Shown here: in pieces, positions 59,557-64,000 of the stretch
How the letters are laid out: each line of letters begins with the position of its first letter
Numbering within the stretch: position 1 is the first letter of the stretch
Assembly (NCBI GenBank): GCA_024138025.1
Contig: JAMXBD010002840.1
Span: 1-64,000 of the forward strand
DNA: 64,000 nucleotides
Direction: 5' to 3'
Origin: Combretum micranthum
Lineage: Eukaryota; Streptophyta; Magnoliopsida; Myrtales; Combretaceae
The notes under the pieces: generated by a model
Told to the model about the DNA's origin: nothing
What the model saw: only the letters and a program-made list of their open reading frames with translations
Database searches by the model: none
Translations under genes and position numbers: made by a program

Positions 59557-62353
59557 TGTCACCACCCCGAAGGGTATCCTAAACGTGGCAGTCCACCGTA
59601 CACAATATTAAAGCCTAGGAATGACCGCCTCAGTCATGTGAAGGCTTCCATACTATGTACAAGGCGTCTAATACATAAAGGAGACACATTGGAGAGATAC
59701 ATTTTATATTGATACACTTGAGTAACAATGCAAAGGAAATACAATTTACTATACTTCAGATACAAATCACTATACTTCATATACGAATCACTATACTTTA
59801 ATTACATTCATCCATAGACTTCCCTACATAAACTATTATAAGGCAATCATAAAATCTAGCCAATAACTTCAAACATTCTTATTCCTTGCCAGAATCTCGA
59901 AGTAATTCTCGGCTTCAACCATCTTGGTCTCCACTTAGTAATCTTGAGATAACCTGTTCATTCAAACATCTATTGGGGTATAAGCTAGACTAGCTTAGTG
60001 AGAATTCCCTTAAATCCGTACCATGACAAGCAAGTTATAATCAACCATATGCTATGCATGAACAAACACATGAGCAAACAATTATGTATGGGTATCCGGA
60101 ACGCACACACAGAACGGATTTATGCCCTCCATATCTTGGGTTAGCGATGGTATTGAATTCTACACGATCGCTGCTAGTCCCCAAGCCCTCGGCTCATAGC
60201 ACTCGCCTCGACTAGGCTCACACATGGAATGCATCCTCGATGCGCCTTAGTTTATAAATGAGCTCTGATACCGCCTCGTTATCCCAACGAGTCATCGGAC
60301 CATACCAATCGACCTGCGTAGGAGTAGCATGCTACCAAATGCAATATGTCCGATGTAATGCATGACCAATTTAAATTTTTGCTTAGGTCAAAATATTCAT
60401 ACATTCTTTAGAGTGACCAACCAATATCATACACATAACAGAAATACTATGAATAGTGCAGTTATCTAATCAAACCATGGTTTCGATATGCTTTATTTTT
60501 ATTTGGCATACATTCATCACAGTCTCATCATATATCCCATTCCCATTCATATCGATTTTTATCTTGTTCCTATACTTCTAATGGGACTAGCTACAAGCAC
60601 AAGCAAGGTAACAAAACAAGAAGAAGACTCACTCGGCCATTGGATCACTGGTCTCTTAGTAAAAGTAATTCGGTGGCAGGGAATCATCGATTTCGGGATC
60701 ACCTAAAAAAAAGGAAGAAATACTCTAATAAGTATTTCATCACTTAACTAATCCAAACTATCTCATACAACTATCAAATTCGTAATTCTCGTCCTAAGTG
60801 AGAATTCCAACTTAAAACGGCCATAACTTGGTCATTTTAACTCGGAATTTCGCAAATTATATATCGATTTGTATCTACTTCGAAGGATCTATCTATTTCT
60901 AATATTATATTTAAGTTTTGAAAACATTTAGGTCTCAGAACAGAGGGATCTGATCTAATCAGTAATTGTTTCCGATTCCGAAAAATAATTTTGTAAATGT
61001 TTGTAATGTTCCTACTATATAAGTTAGCTATACATGCAATATGAGTGATTTCCTAACATGAATGACATGAGATGAGTTTGATGTATGCATGATCTTGATG
61101 ATTCTTGCTAAAAGAAAATTTTATAACTTTTTATTTTGCAAGATCATAATAACAACTACTCATGAAAAATCTACTTTTTCTAACTTTGATCATTTCCATT
61201 TGCTTTGGATTTATTACTTAAGAAAATATAATTATTTTTATTAAAATTGAGTCTTCATTATATCTATTACTTATGACTTTCATTTCTACATAAAAATTTC
61301 CATTTTGCACTTTGTAATCATGTTTTCAAGTGGGGTTGATTCCAAAATCCGAATTTTGTAAAAATTAGTTTTTGAGTGATTTCTTTAAGTAAAAATCATT
61401 TGATATTTAGGAAATTAAGGCTCAACCATACATAATCACTAAGGACTTCATTTTTACATAAAGATTTGCATCTTACACTTTGCAAATATGTTTTCAAATA
61501 GGATTTACTCAAAAATCCGAATTTTAGAAAATCCACTTTTTGAATGATTCATTTGGGAAAAACTTGTTTGATGCATTAAAAATTAAGGCTTTACTATATC
61601 AATTACCTAAGGACTTCATTTAACACATAAAACATTCATTTTGAGCTTGAATACTAAGTGTTTGCATAGACATCATCCAAAGTTACGAATTTTACAAGTT
61701 GAACACTAACTTAAAATTTTCCATTTTGATTCCACTTCTTGTTTTACACATTACTCTCATTTAAACTCATTTCAACTTACAAAAATCACTACTTAAGGAT
61801 ACCTATTGCCTATACCCTTCATTCTTCACATAAAACATGAGTTTTAGCGTTGACAAATGGGTTTTAAAAATTGGTCTTGGTTGAGATCCGAATTTACAAA
61901 ATTTATTTTTGGTCATTCCTTTTGATAAAATCTATTTAAACTTATGAAAATCCATTCCTTACATATCGTATCTTAAGAGCTCTTCATATCTTGAATAAAA
62001 ACTTCATTTTTGAGTTGGAGAACATGTTTTTAAAATATGTCTTGATCAAAATCCAGTAGTAATGAAAATATGATGAAAAGGTTATAACTGTAACTTTTAT
62101 AACCCGAAAAATTATATAACTTATATATTTGGAAATCTTATGAAATTACGAGTCTAACGGTACTAATGGTATATTTTTGATATCTCGAGCCCCGGGACAC
62201 GCTTTTCGAAGTCTGTATTCTAACGAGTTCGAAATAGATAAAAAATTTACCGATCTGATATTTCTAAACAAACTTATATTACTACGAGCTATTCTACATA
62301 TTTAAACTACACCTCGACCTCTAGGGTTAAGGGCGCTAGATTGCCGGACCTAA
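59557..62353 (-). repeat. Partial Tekay-like LTR H (minus)
   Basis: Starts TGTCACCACCCCGAAGGG and repeats the content of G in order, then extends further into the 'tacgagtctaacggtactaat' region, which in LTRs A-C lies near the U3 start. Interrupted at 62353 by LTR I before its own end. G and H could be one nested in the other or a tandem duplication. Confidence 0.7.
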
Positions 62354-64000
62354 TGTCACACCCCATAGGGTACCCTAAATGTAACAGTCCGCCACATACC
62401 ATATAAGATTCCCGAATTACCGCCTTAGTCTTTCGAGAGCCTTATATAGATGTAAGGCGTACCTTTACACACAATAGTGTACAAGTCCAAATGGAGATAA
62501 AAGCTTAATTTGGCATACATTAGAAGCAGGATATAATTCATGAAACATAAATAAATATTACAAATTCTAAGGGGTATTCCCCCGCAAAAGAATAATTAAT
62601 GGTCTTATAAGTCATCCAAGTCTTAGAAGTTTCCTATGGAAGTCTAATACATAAATTCCAACTTCTAGGGGAAACTCCTAACTTCTGTACCTGTTCAGCT
62701 GGGTCACGTCGCCTAAGCCACAAATGGGATAGCTGCAAAAGGAATGGACTGTAGGGACGTAAGCTGACTAGCTTAGTGAGTGTAATCTTCCACAATAACA
62801 TTCATGTCACAACAATTCAAGCAAGTTATTAGTCAAGCAAGTGTATGCATCAAACACGTGAGTTCAACATACATATGACCAGCCGGAAATCATATGTGGA
62901 TGGAATTGCGCCCTCCATCCTGGGTTAGCAGATTAACGACTACTGCGGAACTATCAACATGCCGTTTTTGGTTCACGGTTAACCTACGATTATTCGATAT
63001 CGTTTGTGGATCACGATTATTCGATATCGTTTGTGGATCACGATTAACCTATGATTATTTGATATCGTTTGTGGATTACGATTAACCTACAAATGCTAAT
63101 GCTCCATCCCCTTATGATATGCACGTGTCAAACTTGGCATTAGTCCGAGTAGTTGATTAAGTCATTTTACTTAGGCGATCAAACAATTTCTCAAACAATC
63201 CATCATAGCTAAGTACACAATCAAAATTTATCACCTGGTTTCGATATTCTTAAATTGAGTTCTCACATCATCATCAACATATAATTTCCCATTATTCCCC
63301 ATCATTCATATTCCATTCATTTGGCCTACATTCTAGTGCACTACTTTACAAGCACATACAATAAATGAATCGGGAAAAAAAACTCACTCCACCATTGGTT
63401 CGCCTTTCTTCTAGTAATAATAATCCGGAGGTAAAGATTCAACGTCCTCGGGTTCACCTATTCATATAAGAAATACCCTAATAAGTATTCTACCATCTTA
63501 GGATACTAAAACTCAAAGAAAACTTAGTGAAATCGAAATTCGCGTCATTTCCGAAGTTCCGTTTTAAAATGGCCATAACTTGGTCGTTTTAAGTCGGAAT
63601 TTCGCAAATTTTATATCGATTTCTATCTACTTCGGAAGAGCTTTCTAAATATGAAGTTTAAATCAAGTTTGAAAATATCTAAGTCTCTCGAAAGAGGGAT
63701 CAGATATGTACACGTTATATGGATTCCAAAAATGCGGTTTTTCATGAATGCACTTTGAGATTCCTAAATGAAAATGGAACTAAATGCCATGGAAATGATT
63801 TTCCCTATCATGAATGTCATGATATGAACTCTTAAGTGTCTAAGGTCTTATAAATTTTTAGACTTAAAGATTTTAAATAAACTTTGTCTTAAGACATTAT
63901 ATTTTGTTATTGTCTAAAATTAACTTTGCTACATTTGGTCACACCTACTATTTCTAAGGATTTTTCTTAGGAAAACTCCACTTTGTTTAAGGAAACTTTG
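62354..64000 (-). repeat. Partial Tekay-like LTR I (minus), runs off the window
   Basis: Starts TGTCACACCCCATAGGGTACCC and follows the family layout: 'gctagcttagtgagtgta' near 62770 and 'ggccataacttggtcgtttta' near 63571. A distinct subfamily from G and H. Contains a short tandem repeat at 62983-63090. Confidence 0.65.
62983..63090. repeat. Short tandem repeat in LTR I
   Basis: A ~27-36-base unit built on GATTATTCGATATCGTTTGTGGATCACG, in two half-units separated by an optional 'attaacctac' spacer, is present about four times. It is not seen at the same place in LTRs G or H. Confidence 0.75.

Overview
This window looks like a repeat-rich nuclear segment of a flowering plant, probably a eudicot with a large genome. 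The evidence is one intron-containing plant annexin gene, AT-rich non-coding DNA, and nested LTR retrotransposons of plant lineages (Ty3 Tekay/Del-like, CRM-like and Ogre/Tat-like; Ty1 Sirevirus). No bacterial-style operon, CRISPR array or rRNA gene was seen. The only host gene I can support is the annexin at 12501-14449 (+, six exons). It sits in a low-copy island of about 4.2 kb between two LTRs.

Layout. 1-6420: fragments of one Ty3 LTR family and a decayed minus-strand Ty3 element (1603-6420). 7242-11559: a 4.3-kb Tekay-like solo LTR. 11560-15739: the annexin island. From 15740 an old Tekay-like LTR ('D') has been split repeatedly. Inside it are solo LTR B (16367-19973, TSD ACTAA), solo LTR C (20527-38397, TSD ATCCT) and a 16.6-kb Sirevirus (39611-56179). 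Solo LTR C is itself split by a 13.5-kb non-coding Ogre/Tat-like element (24714-38222, TSD CCTTG). One LTR of that element carries two small CRM-like non-autonomous elements (32550-35633). The Sirevirus is split by a Sirevirus solo LTR (43812-45369, TSD AACAT) and by a young, gag-less CRM-like Ty3 element (46033-50384, TSD GAAAC). 56553-64000: four more partial Tekay-like LTRs, each interrupted by the next.

How the parts relate. The Sirevirus carries gag, pol and an extra envelope-position ORF, all interrupted or frameshifted. The CRM-like element keeps reverse transcriptase, RNase H and integrase but has lost gag and protease. The Ogre-like element and the small CRM-like elements encode no protein and would have needed enzymes from relatives. 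Matching 5-bp target-site duplications on several nested units allow much of the insertion order to be read directly. Six apparent frameshifts, one of them in the annexin, all look like homopolymer runs one base too short, so assembly error should be considered before calling these genes dead.
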